This document shows positions 25,701 through 33,277 of a stretch of 64,000 nucleotides of DNA, piece after piece. The translations under genes were made by a program, and so were the position numbers. The stretch comes from Kineosporia sp. NBRC 101731 (lineage in GTDB: Bacteria; Actinomycetota; Actinomycetes; Actinomycetales; Kineosporiaceae): assembly GCF_030269305.1 (NCBI RefSeq), contig NZ_BSTC01000001.1, positions 1,067,467 to 1,131,466 on the forward strand, given 5' to 3'. Under the pieces are notes generated by a model. It did no database searches. It was not told the DNA's origin and was given only the letters and a program-made list of their open reading frames with translations. Each line of letters starts with the position of its first letter. Positions within the stretch are counted from its first letter, which is position 1.

Positions 25701-25909
25701 CCGGGCCGATCCGGCTCCCCGAGCTGCCCTTCCGGGCCACACCCCCGCACGGCCTGACCCCGGACGACCGCCCCCACGGCCACGACGCCCCGGGCGCGGA
25801 TGCCGACTCGCCGCCGCAGCCCCCGCTCCGCCGTCCGCGGGGGGCCGAGCGCGCGGTGAACCGGCCGCCCTGGCTGGAATGGCTGAGAACCGGAAAGCGC
25901 CGACCGTAG
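22766..25909 (+). CDS. GAP1-like large protein, 1047 aa
   Basis: This large protein resembles the N-terminal and middle modules of GTPase-associated protein 1 (GAP1). Relevant stretches are the opening beta segment with HSHVLVDPD, the FVRPVELW strand, LGTLMDAVAAAAAGGPPVVLAAP near residue 135, and RWIGLVSFLVPPSVGLRLSFSTFERL near residue 155. The remaining 800 residues are helical and Ala/Leu/Arg-rich without known motifs. An Asp-Phe-Gly-Ser repeat lies near residues 77-95. GAP1 proteins usually sit near GTPase-based conflict or signalling modules; none is visible here. The assignment is from remembered pattern. GTG 22748 is an alternative start. Confidence 0.65.
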   Translation: MRFTLRGQDAVWYYQHRSHSHVLVDPDAASRSQVPGFVRPVELWAAPQWAQPPVAPVVRYAQLFGSLVSLESLEALDSDFDGDFDFGSDFGSDFGSGPAAGPGPVIDRSRVVDFVADPQFRPGALGTLMDAVAAAAAGGPPVVLAAPSIDTGARWIGLVSFLVPPSVGLRLSFSTFERLTDVLARASAEAGGEGDLISAALQEDDPEGWRTPVLSVVLEADLDSPRTLPRGDDLPVVIVDPRVEAAVVAAVVAAGHQVYRRTHLGQRVRVTDWSRLALDAVGEEPGALERCLRRIDEIAMTTPPSGPRGHGWPGPDFTNAAWFLAAAVALTPGLPLALPTATRIILRDTPPGLQLSDDLAAALASLVAATVDNAAQAWDRLVSAREADPPRPALVQAAFESYLYLALDDDAWFLQNPPPLPATIRFDPGLAARLRSPLAKLTDRLARPAGGGEAGVRHGVLLLRAIDFAHRAARLVHGPDLAAAGLELLADRAARLLTDDGEALGARIAEQAGPLDEAALARWIVPHLAEVGHEPGGWLHTGRRPGERLPAAVLTLVAPAVDADRLARLGPEELAAADLGPGPDRVALEVAVASATGRITGDPRLRGPAVRHLLRLAVDTNPQADPEPLVAGIFDRLAAGEPWSAALLLQIAEPAPPKLTPHLVPVALQHLADWLDDTDSARLAATLLKRVDFLPRRDQDGRERPRRAGVTDAQAQLLNLLAVTGPGWQEQDDGLHRRAAELLMFADRAWPGLEPGQRRLIAPRVTVAAFAVAIAAEPAQRDTVLRSRLPVVPVGSAWREAVPLGLDAALPLIVGILRQNRHRLAGEVVIASTRAVLRPGELSPQALRATGADVPRLPALPVGPVLRQLVATENEAVSGAAFASPPTRGADAATRLTASLAALVEAEVRSTPGPADRVALRTFWEQALPGAVPALDPFPFHNDEPEVTSSSVVTAGESDRALRFRLRAARSALGGYLSTGPIRLPELPFRATPPHGLTPDDRPHGHDAPGADADSPPQPPLRRPRGAERAVNRPPWLEWLRTGKRRP

Positions 25910-25934
25910 ACATCGGGCTGCCGGGGAAAGTCTG

Positions 25935-25974
25935 CATGATCACGAAGGGTTCGGTGGGTTCCCCGGCGATCATG
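25935..25974. repeat. inverted repeat between GAP1-like gene and menD
   Basis: CATGATC and GATCATG arms flank 26 bases containing GGGTTCGGTGGGTTCCCC. It begins 26 bases after the GAP1-like gene stop and could terminate that transcript before menD. The GATC-bearing arms recall the 13741-13842 repeat. Confidence 0.5.
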
Positions 25975-26039
25975 AACCCGCCCGGGGCCCGGGGTGCTGG
26001 GACGGCGACACCTGGGAGCATGGGCGACGTGATTGCCCG

Positions 26040-27752
26040 GTGAATCCCTCGACCGCCCTGGCCACCGTCCTGGTCGACTCCCTTGCCCGACTCGGCGTGC
26101 GGCACGTCGTGCTCTGCCCGGGCAGTCGCTCGGCCCCGCTGGCCTACGCCCTGGCCGAGGCCGCCGACGCCGGCACCCTCGACCTGCACGTGCGCATCGA
26201 CGAGCGCACGGCCGCCTTCCTGGCACTGGGCCTGGCCCGGGGCAGTGGTGTCCCGGCCGCCGTGGTCACCACCTCCGGCACGGCCGTGGCCAACCTGCAT
26301 CCCGCGGTGCTGGAGGCGGCACACTCGGGAGTGCCCCTGCTGGTGCTCTCCGCCGACCGGCCGCACGAACTCCGCGGCACCGGCGCCAGCCAGACCACCG
26401 ATCAGGTCAAGCTCTTCGGGTCGGCCGTGCGCTGGTTCGGTGAGATCCCCGCGCCCACCGGGCACCGGGCCGGACAGGTCGCGGGCTGGCGCAACGTCAC
26501 CTCCCGGGCCGTGGCCGCCGCCCGGGGCCTGATCGGCCACGCGCCCGGCCCGGTCCAGCTCAACATCGGCTTCGCCGAGCCGCTCACACCGGACGAGGGT
26601 GAGCCCGGTCCCTGGCCCGAGCAGCTCGTGCCCGACGCCCCGGCGACGACGACCTCGTCCGCCGGGATCGTCCCTGGTCTCACCTCCATCCCCGAACCCG
26701 CTCCGCCGGCCCCGTTCGTGCTCGCATCCGGGCCCCGCACGGTCGTCCTCGCCGGGGACGGCGCCGGACCCGAGGCCGCCCACCTGGCCACCCGCGCCCA
26801 CTGGCCGCTGCTCGCCGAACCCTCATCGGGCGTCCGCGATTCCACGACCGCTGCGCCCTACCGTCTGCTGCTGGGCACCCAGCTCGGCGAGAAGATCGAG
26901 CGAGTGATCGTCTTCGGCCGTCCGACGCTGTCCCGCCCGGTCACCCGGCTGCTCTCGTCGCGCACGGTCGAGATCATCGTCGTCTCGCCCCGCCCCGACT
27001 GGAGCGACGCCGGGCGCCTGGCCCGGATCGTGGTCCCCGCCGTGACGGTGGCCGACCACCGGGCGCACGACGAGACCTGGCTCAGCGAATGGCTTTCTGC
27101 CGCCCAGGAGACCGAGAAGGCGATCGGTGCGGTGATCGACGACGAGGAGAGGCTCACCGGCCAGCTCGTCGCCCGCGAGATCGCCGGGGCCACCGGGCCC
27201 GACGATCTGCTGTTCTCCGGATCCAGCAACCCGATCCGCGACCTCGACCTGGTGGCGCGGATCCCGCACGGCGCCCAGCTGATGGCCAACCGGGGCCTCG
27301 CGGGCATCGACGGCACGATCTCCACGGCGATCGGGGCCGCGCTCGCCTCCGGCCGCACCACCCGTCTGCTGCTGGGTGACCTGACCTTCCTGCACGACGC
27401 CAACGCGCTGCTGCTGGGGCCGGGCGAGCCGCGGCCGAACCTGCAGATCGTGGTGGTGGACGACCACGGCGGCGGTATCTTCGCCACGCTCGAGCACGGA
27501 GCCCGGGCCGAGCGCGGCGAGACCCAGAACCGGCACTACGAAAGGGTGTTCGGCACACCCCAGGAGGTCGACCTGGAGGCCCTGGCCCGCGGCTACGGGG
27601 TGGCCTACGCCCGGGTCGCCGACGCCGGCGAGCTGGAGGCGAGGCTTACCTCGTCCATCATCGGCATCTCTTTACTGCACGTGGAGATCGACCGCACGCG
27701 GCACCGTGAGCTGACGGACAAGCTGCGCCGGGCTATCGGGGCTAGCGGCTGA
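26040..27752 (+). CDS. menD: SEPHCHC synthase
   Basis: MenD joins isochorismate and 2-oxoglutarate to form 2-succinyl-5-enolpyruvyl-6-hydroxy-3-cyclohexene-1-carboxylate, the first committed step of menaquinone synthesis. The 570-residue ThDP enzyme has the N-terminal CPGSRSAPLAYAL motif near residue 27 and SADRPHELRGTGASQTTDQ. The ThDP-binding region is RGLAGIDGTISTAIG, then GDLTFLHDANALLL and VVDDHGGGIF. The start is GTG; nearby alternatives exist upstream but lack family similarity. It is convergent with menF, whose product feeds it, and the two overlap by 11 bases at their stops. Confidence 0.97.
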   Translation: MNPSTALATVLVDSLARLGVRHVVLCPGSRSAPLAYALAEAADAGTLDLHVRIDERTAAFLALGLARGSGVPAAVVTTSGTAVANLHPAVLEAAHSGVPLLVLSADRPHELRGTGASQTTDQVKLFGSAVRWFGEIPAPTGHRAGQVAGWRNVTSRAVAAARGLIGHAPGPVQLNIGFAEPLTPDEGEPGPWPEQLVPDAPATTTSSAGIVPGLTSIPEPAPPAPFVLASGPRTVVLAGDGAGPEAAHLATRAHWPLLAEPSSGVRDSTTAAPYRLLLGTQLGEKIERVIVFGRPTLSRPVTRLLSSRTVEIIVVSPRPDWSDAGRLARIVVPAVTVADHRAHDETWLSEWLSAAQETEKAIGAVIDDEERLTGQLVAREIAGATGPDDLLFSGSSNPIRDLDLVARIPHGAQLMANRGLAGIDGTISTAIGAALASGRTTRLLLGDLTFLHDANALLLGPGEPRPNLQIVVVDDHGGGIFATLEHGARAERGETQNRHYERVFGTPQEVDLEALARGYGVAYARVADAGELEARLTSSIIGISLLHVEIDRTRHRELTDKLRRAIGASG

Positions 27753-29001
27753 GAGCACCCCGGATCGGCAGCAGCTTGGCCTCGGACTCGGCCAGCTCGG
27801 CCTCCGGGTCGGAACCCGCCACGATGCCGCAACCCGCGAAGAGCCGTAGCAGACGCGGGTTCTCGTCGGACAGTGCAGCACAGCGCAGCGCGATGCCCCA
27901 CTCGCCGTCGCCGGCCGCGTCGACCCAGCCGACCGGTCCGGCGTAACGCCCGCGGTCCATCCCCTCGACCGACTCGATCAGCTTCGCGGCGGCCGGGGTG
28001 GGCGTGCCACAGACCGCGGCCGAGGGGTGCAGCGCGGCGGCCAGATCGAGCGAGGTGGCGCCGTCGGCCAGGACCCCGGTCACGTCCGTGGCCAGGTGCA
28101 TCACGTTGGGCAGGTGCAGTACGAAGGGGGAGTCGGGCACGTTCGTCGTGGTGCAGTGCGGGGCCAGGGCATCGGCCACGGAGCGCACGGCGTACTCGTG
28201 CTCCTCCAGGTCTTTGCTGGAACGGGCCAGAGAGGCGGCCAGAGCCAGGTCCTGCTCGTCGTTCTGCGTACGCCGGATCGTGCCGGCCAGCACCCGCGAG
28301 GTCACCAGGCCGCGTTCCAGCTTGACCAGCATCTCCGGGGTGGCGCCGACCAGGCCGTCGACGCTGAAGGTCCAGCAGTTCGGGTAGTCGGTGGCCAGCC
28401 GGGCCAGCAGGTCACGGGGGTCGACGTCGTCGACGGTGCGGGCCAGCACGTCGCGGGCCAGCACCACCTTCTCCACCTCACCGGCCCCGATCCGGCCGAT
28501 CGCCTCGGCGACCGCGGCCTTCCACTCCTGCGGGTCGAGCGCACCGGGCACGAATCGTGTGCCTTCCGGGGCGGTCAGCTCGCGCTCGGAGGACGTCAGG
28601 GCGACCGGGGCCGGAAGCGCCCCGTCGGCACTGATCGTGGTCAGCCACCAGGTGTCGCCCCGGAAGCCCACCACCACCTCGGGCACGATCAGCACGCCAC
28701 CGGCCGGGGAGCCGGCCGAGAAGGCGAACGAGCCGAAGGCCACCGGACCGGTGCCGGGCAGCCGGACCTCGTCGCGGACGACCGCGTGACGCGCCGTCTC
28801 CGCCCAGGTGCGGGCCACCGAACCGAACCGGGTCTCGCCCTCACCGGTGATCCGCATCGCCTCACCCCAGCCGACCAGGCCCTCTCCACGCCGCACCCAG
28901 GACAGGCCCGGGCCGGGCGGGAGCAGGGACAGCAGGGGACCGGGGTCGGAGATCGCCACGGTGCGGGCAACCAGGGGAGCCAGGGCGGGAGCAATGGTCA
29001 T
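27742..29001 (-). CDS. menF: isochorismate synthase
   Basis: MenF converts chorismate to isochorismate. The 419-residue product has the chorismate-binding C-terminal domain. Key blocks are EVEKVVLARDV near residue 185, CWTFSVDGLVGATPEMLVKLE, RVLAGTIRRTQNDEQDLALA, SSKDLEEHEYAVRSV, LHPSAAVCGTPTPAA and ESVEGMDRGRYAGPVGW. Metal-binding glutamates are present in the last two regions and in AGCGIVAGSDPEAELAESEAKL. Start ATG 29001 lies next to the family N-terminus; 29 upstream in-frame residues are not conserved. It could also belong to a siderophore pathway, but its position beside menD and menG favours menaquinone. Confidence 0.94.
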   Translation of the reverse strand: MTIAPALAPLVARTVAISDPGPLLSLLPPGPGLSWVRRGEGLVGWGEAMRITGEGETRFGSVARTWAETARHAVVRDEVRLPGTGPVAFGSFAFSAGSPAGGVLIVPEVVVGFRGDTWWLTTISADGALPAPVALTSSERELTAPEGTRFVPGALDPQEWKAAVAEAIGRIGAGEVEKVVLARDVLARTVDDVDPRDLLARLATDYPNCWTFSVDGLVGATPEMLVKLERGLVTSRVLAGTIRRTQNDEQDLALAASLARSSKDLEEHEYAVRSVADALAPHCTTTNVPDSPFVLHLPNVMHLATDVTGVLADGATSLDLAAALHPSAAVCGTPTPAAAKLIESVEGMDRGRYAGPVGWVDAAGDGEWGIALRCAALSDENPRLLRLFAGCGIVAGSDPEAELAESEAKLLPIRGALSR

Positions 29002-29217
29002 GATGGCTTCCAGATTAGGAGCGCATCGGCAGACATTCACTGCCGGGTCCACCCTCTCCGGCGCTCGCGAACCCGGCGTATCGGGCAACGCCGCAGGCGA
29101 TCAACGCTGTCACCTGCGTCCCTCAGGTAACGGTGAACCCAACTGTGAACTCGCGCACCCTGGGTCCGAACGGGCGCGATGGAGCGCTCCGGGCCCGCCC
29201 GTGGGAGCATCGACACC

Positions 29218-29907
29218 ATGTCCCGCGCTGGTCTGGAGAAGACGCCACATGAGGTGGCGAGCATGTTCGACGGTGTCGCCGCTCGCTACGACCTGACGAA
29301 CACCGTGCTGGCGATGCGCCAGGACGTCCGCTGGCGGAAGCTGGTCGCACAGGCCCTCGACCTGCGGGCCGGGCAGTCCGTGCTCGACCTGGCCGCCGGC
29401 ACCGGTACCTCGAGCGAGCCCTTCGCCGACGCCGGGGTGCACACCGTGCCCTGCGACTTCAGCCTGGGCATGCTGCGCGTGGGTAAGACCCGCCGCGCCG
29501 ACCTGCCCTTCGTGGCCGGCGACGCCACGAGGCTCCCCTTCGCCGATGCCTCGTTCGACGCCGTCACCATCAGCTTCGGCCTGCGCAACGTGGTCGACGT
29601 CGACGCCGCCCTGGCCGAGATGCGCCGCGTCACCCGGCCTGGCGGAAAGCTCGTGGTCTGCGAGTTCTCGCACCCCACCTGGGCGCCGTGGCGCACCGTC
29701 TACACCGAGTACCTGATGCGCGCCCTGCCCGAGGTGGCCAAGGTGGTCAGCTCCAACCCCGACGCGTACGTCTACCTGGCCGAGTCCATCCGCGCCTGGC
29801 CCGACCAGCGTGGCCTCGCCGCCAAGCTGAACGGCGCCGGCTGGGACAACGTCAGCCACCGCAACCTCTCCGGCGGCATCGTGGCCCTGCACCGCGCCTA
29901 CCGCTGA
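29218..29907 (+). CDS. menG: demethylmenaquinone methyltransferase
   Basis: This enzyme methylates demethylmenaquinone with S-adenosylmethionine, the last step of the pathway. The 229-residue protein is of UbiE/MenG type. It has the SAM motif [16 protein letters not shown] near residues 58-73, the family phrases [15 protein letters not shown] and [13 protein letters not shown], and [21 protein letters not shown] 29218 has GGGAG upstream and gives the usual length; an in-frame ATG at 29179 would add 13 residues. A strong hairpin 12 bases after the stop ends the transcript. Confidence 0.95.
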   Translation: MSRAGLEKTPHEVASMFDGVAARYDLTNTVLAMRQDVRWRKLVAQALDLRAGQSVLDLAAGTGTSSEPFADAGVHTVPCDFSLGMLRVGKTRRADLPFVAGDATRLPFADASFDAVTISFGLRNVVDVDAALAEMRRVTRPGGKLVVCEFSHPTWAPWRTVYTEYLMRALPEVAKVVSSNPDAYVYLAESIRAWPDQRGLAAKLNGAGWDNVSHRNLSGGIVALHRAYR

Positions 29908-29918
29908 GCCGCTCTCCC

Positions 29919-29955
29919 GCTGGTGCCCTCGTCCCTTCGGGCCGGGGGCACCAGC
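29919..29955 (+). terminator. terminator after menG
   Basis: Ten-base arms GCTGGTGCCC and GGGCACCAGC surround a 17-base loop and are followed by ATTTTGG. This is the clearest T-containing terminator in the window. Confidence 0.85.
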
Positions 29956-30321
29956 ATTTTGGCTTGAGGACGTCGTTGAGCCCCGGTCCCACCGGTCACC
30001 TCGGTGAGATGGGGGCGGGTGGGATCGATCAGGATCACCGGGGCGATGGGCACCTCTCGCTCGGACACTTGGCGGCCTGGTGGACCGGTTTGCTCGGCGA
30101 CCTCGCGGCTCGGCGGCCTGGCGAACCGGTGGCTCGGCGGCTCGGCGACCGGCACGGCCACGTGGCGCGTCACCCGTGGAGGGTGCGGGGTGCTCGGGAG
30201 CGCATCAGTTTCGGCTGTGGTGCCTGATTCGGCTGCGGCACCAGTCTCGGATGCCACCTGGTGTCCGCACCGAGCCGCTCTCGCACCCCACGCGCGCTCC
30301 CAGCACGGGGCGCTGATCGTT

Positions 30322-30366
30322 ACTGGGGAAGATCTGACCCTGTATAGCGCACGGATCTTCCCCAGT
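30322..30366. repeat. 13-bp inverted repeat hairpin
   Basis: ACTGGGGAAGATC and GATCTTCCCCAGT are perfectly complementary with a 19-base loop. It lies alone in non-coding DNA, 25 bases before a second hairpin. Confidence 0.8.
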
Positions 30367-30390
30367 CAGGCTGAGCAGGCCCGGTCTGAG

Positions 30391-30437
30391 GATCGTGTGC
30401 ACTCGTTGCGGGTAGGGCGCAAGGAATGCACACGATC
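30391..30437. repeat. nested 11-bp inverted repeat hairpin
   Basis: GATCGTGTGCA and TGCACACGATC pair perfectly. Inside, TTGCG and CGCAA form a second stem around GGTAGGG. The two-stage structure suggests a folded RNA or a palindromic repeat. Confidence 0.8.
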
Positions 30438-30623
30438 CCGGATCGGACGCTGAGATGGCCTGGGCCACACAACCTCCTGCCGCCCCGACACCCCAGCTGC
30501 CCCGTCCTCCTCCGATTCCCCTCAGCTGCCCGGCGCCGGACGATTCCGAGTTGCCGCTCTGAGATCCTCGCGCCCCGAGTCGCCCAGCACCCGAAGCCTC
30601 CGAGCTACCCGGACCTCTTGAAG

Positions 30624-30764
30624 CCATGCGGAGCCTTGGGGGCGCCTCGTCCCCTGGGACTACGCGGAGCCTTGAGACCGCTTCGTCTCCTGGGGCATGT
30701 GGAGTCTTGGGGTTGTCTCGTCCCTGGGGCCATGCGGAGCCTTGAGACCACCCGTCCCCTGAGG
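30624..30764. repeat. four imperfect 34-36 bp tandem repeats
   Basis: Units begin at 30624, 30660, 30696 and 30730 with lengths 36, 36, 34 and 35. Each has the pattern CCATGCGGAGCCTTG, a variable 6-9 base middle, then CGTCCCCTGGG. Units abut with no spacers, so this is a minisatellite and not a CRISPR array. Confidence 0.85.
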
Positions 30765-31430
30765 CACGCAGACCACGACCCGCCTGACTGCGACCCTCCG
30801 TAACCGACCGGCCCGGGACTCACGCAGCCACACAGATCTCCCAACCCTGACCTCCATGACCCCAACCCCCTGACGGGACCCAGGGCCTGCGTCCTCAAAC
30901 ACTGCGACCTCCCGCCACCCCCCTCATCGGCCCTCGTCCACCCGGCGGGTGGTTGGCGTGGATTCGGGACTTTGGGCCGGGGTTACGAAAGGACCGTTGG
31001 AAATAGCAAGGCCCTCGGCCGTAAGATTTCGAAGTGTTCGGTGAACGGTCGTAGTAGTTCCACCTAAACCCGCACATCGCCTTTTGGCTGAAACCTCAAG
31101 CAAAACCCACCAGTACTAATGTCACACAGTGTCGAAATAAATGAGGCGCCTGGAATATGGGCCGCGAGCGAGGTGACACGGGGTGACGAAAACAAGGCCA
31201 AAAGTCCTTCGCCGGGCCTCCGCGAGTCCCGTGAATTAGCACCTCATTTTGTCACCTAAATCGACCCCGTTTTGCCGACGCCCTGAAAAGCCTTACCTCG
31301 CAATCATGTTCAGAAATGAATTACGGTACTTCAAGGGTTCGTAAAGCAGCAGGTCAGTGCCGGAAGGAACGGCTGGGCAAAGCGGTACCCCACGAGCCCG
31401 TTGCCTTCTGTTCTGGTCGTATGCTGTGCC

Positions 31431-31448
31431 GCGTGAATCACTTCACAA
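31431..31448. promoter_or_regulatory. candidate Rex operator upstream of nuoA
   Basis: GCGTGAATCACTTCACAA matches the actinobacterial Rex site TTGTGAA-N4-TTCACAA at 12 of the 14 non-spacer positions, with a perfect GTGAA-N4-TTCAC core. A TATGCT box at 31420-31425 could be the -10 element, which would place the site over the transcription start, a repressing position. Rex releases DNA when NADH is high relative to NAD+. No -35 box of good spacing is evident. Confidence 0.55.
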
Positions 31449-31599
31449 GCGGGTTCAGTCGCCCTTCACGGGGGATCACCAGCAATCGCGACGGCGCGGC
31501 ACACCCAGCGGCCGTGGCGCATTTGCAGGCCCCTAGGATGGGCGCGGCCCGGGTCGTTCCGGTCCGTTCAATGGTGACAAGTGCGGGAAGGCTGCTGTC

Positions 31600-31959
31600 A
31601 TGAACCCATACGTCCCGATCCTGGCTCTGATGGCCATCGGTGGTGGGTTCGCCGTCTTCTCCGTTGCCGCCGGCGCCTTCACCGGCCCCAAGCGTTATAA
31701 CCGGGCCAAGCTCGAGGCCTACGAATGCGGCATCGAGCCCACTCCGCCGGCTGCGGGCGGTGGCCGGTTCCCGATCAAGTACTACCTGGTGGCGATGCTG
31801 TTCATCGTCTTCGACATCGAGAGCGTCTTCCTCCTTCCGTTCGCGGTCGCCTTCGACTCTCTCGGCGTCTTCGCGCTGGTCGAGATGGTGCTCTTCGTGA
31901 TCACCGTGTTCATCGCTTACGCCTACGTCTGGCGCCGCGGCGGCCTGGAGTGGGACTGA
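31600..31959 (+). CDS. nuoA: NADH-quinone oxidoreductase subunit A
   Basis: NuoA is a small membrane subunit at the junction of the peripheral and membrane arms of complex I. The 119-residue protein has three membrane helices and the family loop YECGIEPTPPAAGGGRFPIKYYLVAMLF, with the cysteine near residue 47 and the conserved FDIESVFLLPFAV segment. ATG 31600 has GGGAAGG upstream. It opens a 14-gene operon, followed 47 bases later by nuoB. A second nuoA copy is at 60007. Confidence 0.97.
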   Translation: MNPYVPILALMAIGGGFAVFSVAAGAFTGPKRYNRAKLEAYECGIEPTPPAAGGGRFPIKYYLVAMLFIVFDIESVFLLPFAVAFDSLGVFALVEMVLFVITVFIAYAYVWRRGGLEWD

Positions 31960-32006
31960 GGCCCGAGCCCACGAGGCCCAAACCCACCAGGACAGAGGGA
32001 ATCTAG

Positions 32007-32561
32007 ATGGGTATCGAAGAGAAGCTCCCCAGTGGTTTCATGCTGACCTCGGTCGAGGTGCTGGCCGGCTACATGCGTAAGGCCTCGCTCTGGCCTGCGA
32101 CATTCGGCCTGGCCTGCTGCGCGATCGAGATGATGACCAGTGGCGCGCCGCGCTACGACCTCGGCCGGTTCGGCATGGAGGTCTTCCGGGCCTCGCCGCG
32201 CCAGGCCGACCTGATGATCGTGGCGGGCCGGGTGAGCCAGAAGATGGCCCCGGTGGTGCGCCAGGTCTACGACCAGATGGTCAACCCGAAATGGGTTCTG
32301 TCGATGGGCGTCTGCGCCTCCTCCGGCGGGATGTTCAACAACTACGCGATCGTCCAGGGCGTCGACCACATCGTGCCGGTCGACATCTATCTGCCTGGTT
32401 GCCCGCCCCGTCCGGAGATGCTGATCAACGCGATTCTGGAGCTGCACCAGCAGATCCAGAACATGCCGCTGGGCGTCAACCGGGAAGAGGCGGCCCGCGC
32501 GGCCGAGGCGGCGGCGCTCAAGGCCATCCCGACCTCCCAGATGAAGGGCCTGCTCCGATGA
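32007..32561 (+). CDS. nuoB: NADH-quinone oxidoreductase subunit B
   Basis: NuoB carries the terminal iron-sulfur cluster N2 that passes electrons to menaquinone. The 184-residue protein has the tandem cysteines of [10 protein letters not shown] near residue 37, a third in [14 protein letters not shown] and a fourth in [19 protein letters not shown] ribosome binding site precedes ATG 32007. The stop overlaps nuoC by 4 bases (ATGA). The C-terminal 20 residues are Ala/Glu-rich. Confidence 0.98.
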   Translation: MGIEEKLPSGFMLTSVEVLAGYMRKASLWPATFGLACCAIEMMTSGAPRYDLGRFGMEVFRASPRQADLMIVAGRVSQKMAPVVRQVYDQMVNPKWVLSMGVCASSGGMFNNYAIVQGVDHIVPVDIYLPGCPPRPEMLINAILELHQQIQNMPLGVNREEAARAAEAAALKAIPTSQMKGLLR

Positions 32562-33277
32562 CCAGCGGGACCGACGGCATCGACGAACCCGGCGAACTGT
32601 CCGTCCACACTGTCGAGGCCGACGTGATCACCACCCGGCGCGGCATGTTCGGCAACCGGGGCTCGGGTGACACCTCGGGCTTCGGGGGACTGGTGCGCAG
32701 CGTCGCGCTGCCCCCGCCCTCGCCCCGCCCCTACGGCGGCTGGTTCGACACCGTCACCGACCTCCTGGCCGAGGCACTCACCGCGGCGGGTACCGACCCG
32801 GCCGGTGTCATCGAGTCGGTGGTGGTCGACCGGGGCGAGATCACTTTCCACATTCACCGCGAGCACATCCTGCTGGTCGCGAAAACCCTGCGGGACGAGC
32901 CCGATCTGCGGTTCGAGCTGTTCTCCGGCGTGAGCGGTGTGCACTACCCCGACGACACGGGCCGGGAGCTGCGCGCCGTCTACCACCTGACCTCGATCAC
33001 CCACACCCGCCGGGTGCGGCTCGAGGTCTCGGTGCCGGACTCCGACCGGCACATCCCGTCGGTCGTCGAGGTCTACCCCAGCGCCAACTGGCACGAGCGC
33101 GAGGTCTGGGACTTCTTCGGCCTGATCTTCGACGGCCACCCGGCGCTGACGCGCATCCAGATGCCCGACGACTGGCCGGGCCACCCCCAGCGCAAGGACT
33201 ATCCGCTCGGCGGAATCCCGGTGGAGTACAAGGGCGCCACCATTCCGCCGCCGGACACGAGGAGGTCGTACAACTGA
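32558..33277 (+). CDS. nuoC: NADH-quinone oxidoreductase subunit C
   Basis: NuoC is a peripheral-arm structural subunit near the quinone site. The 239-residue protein has a 90-residue N-terminal region common in actinobacteria. The family block follows as [42 protein letters not shown] and the C-terminal [18 protein letters not shown] 32558 overlaps the nuoB stop. The stop shares one base with the nuoD start (TGATG). Confidence 0.97.
   Translation: MTSGTDGIDEPGELSVHTVEADVITTRRGMFGNRGSGDTSGFGGLVRSVALPPPSPRPYGGWFDTVTDLLAEALTAAGTDPAGVIESVVVDRGEITFHIHREHILLVAKTLRDEPDLRFELFSGVSGVHYPDDTGRELRAVYHLTSITHTRRVRLEVSVPDSDRHIPSVVEVYPSANWHEREVWDFFGLIFDGHPALTRIQMPDDWPGHPQRKDYPLGGIPVEYKGATIPPPDTRRSYN

Larger units (their letters stand above)
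29956..31599. other. long non-coding gap before the nuo operon
   Basis: No reading frame here has family similarity, a good ribosome binding site or the codon bias of its neighbours. The first 1 kb is GC-rich and holds two hairpins (30322-30366, 30391-30437) and four tandem repeats (30624-30764). The stretch from about 30970 to 31420 is clearly AT-richer than the rest of the window; one 60-base row at 31081 is below half G+C. TGTCAC/GTGACA words recur at about 31120, 31173 and 31250. A candidate Rex site lies at 31431-31448. I see no tRNA or rRNA. A small RNA or long leader is possible. Confidence 0.7.

Noticed and set aside
30624-30764. Possible CRISPR array
   Set aside because: Units are directly adjacent with no unique spacers, the units diverge, and no cas genes are in the window.
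30004-30898. Several overlapping open frames in the gap before nuo
   Set aside because: They lack ribosome binding sites and family motifs, and some run across tandem repeats and hairpins.
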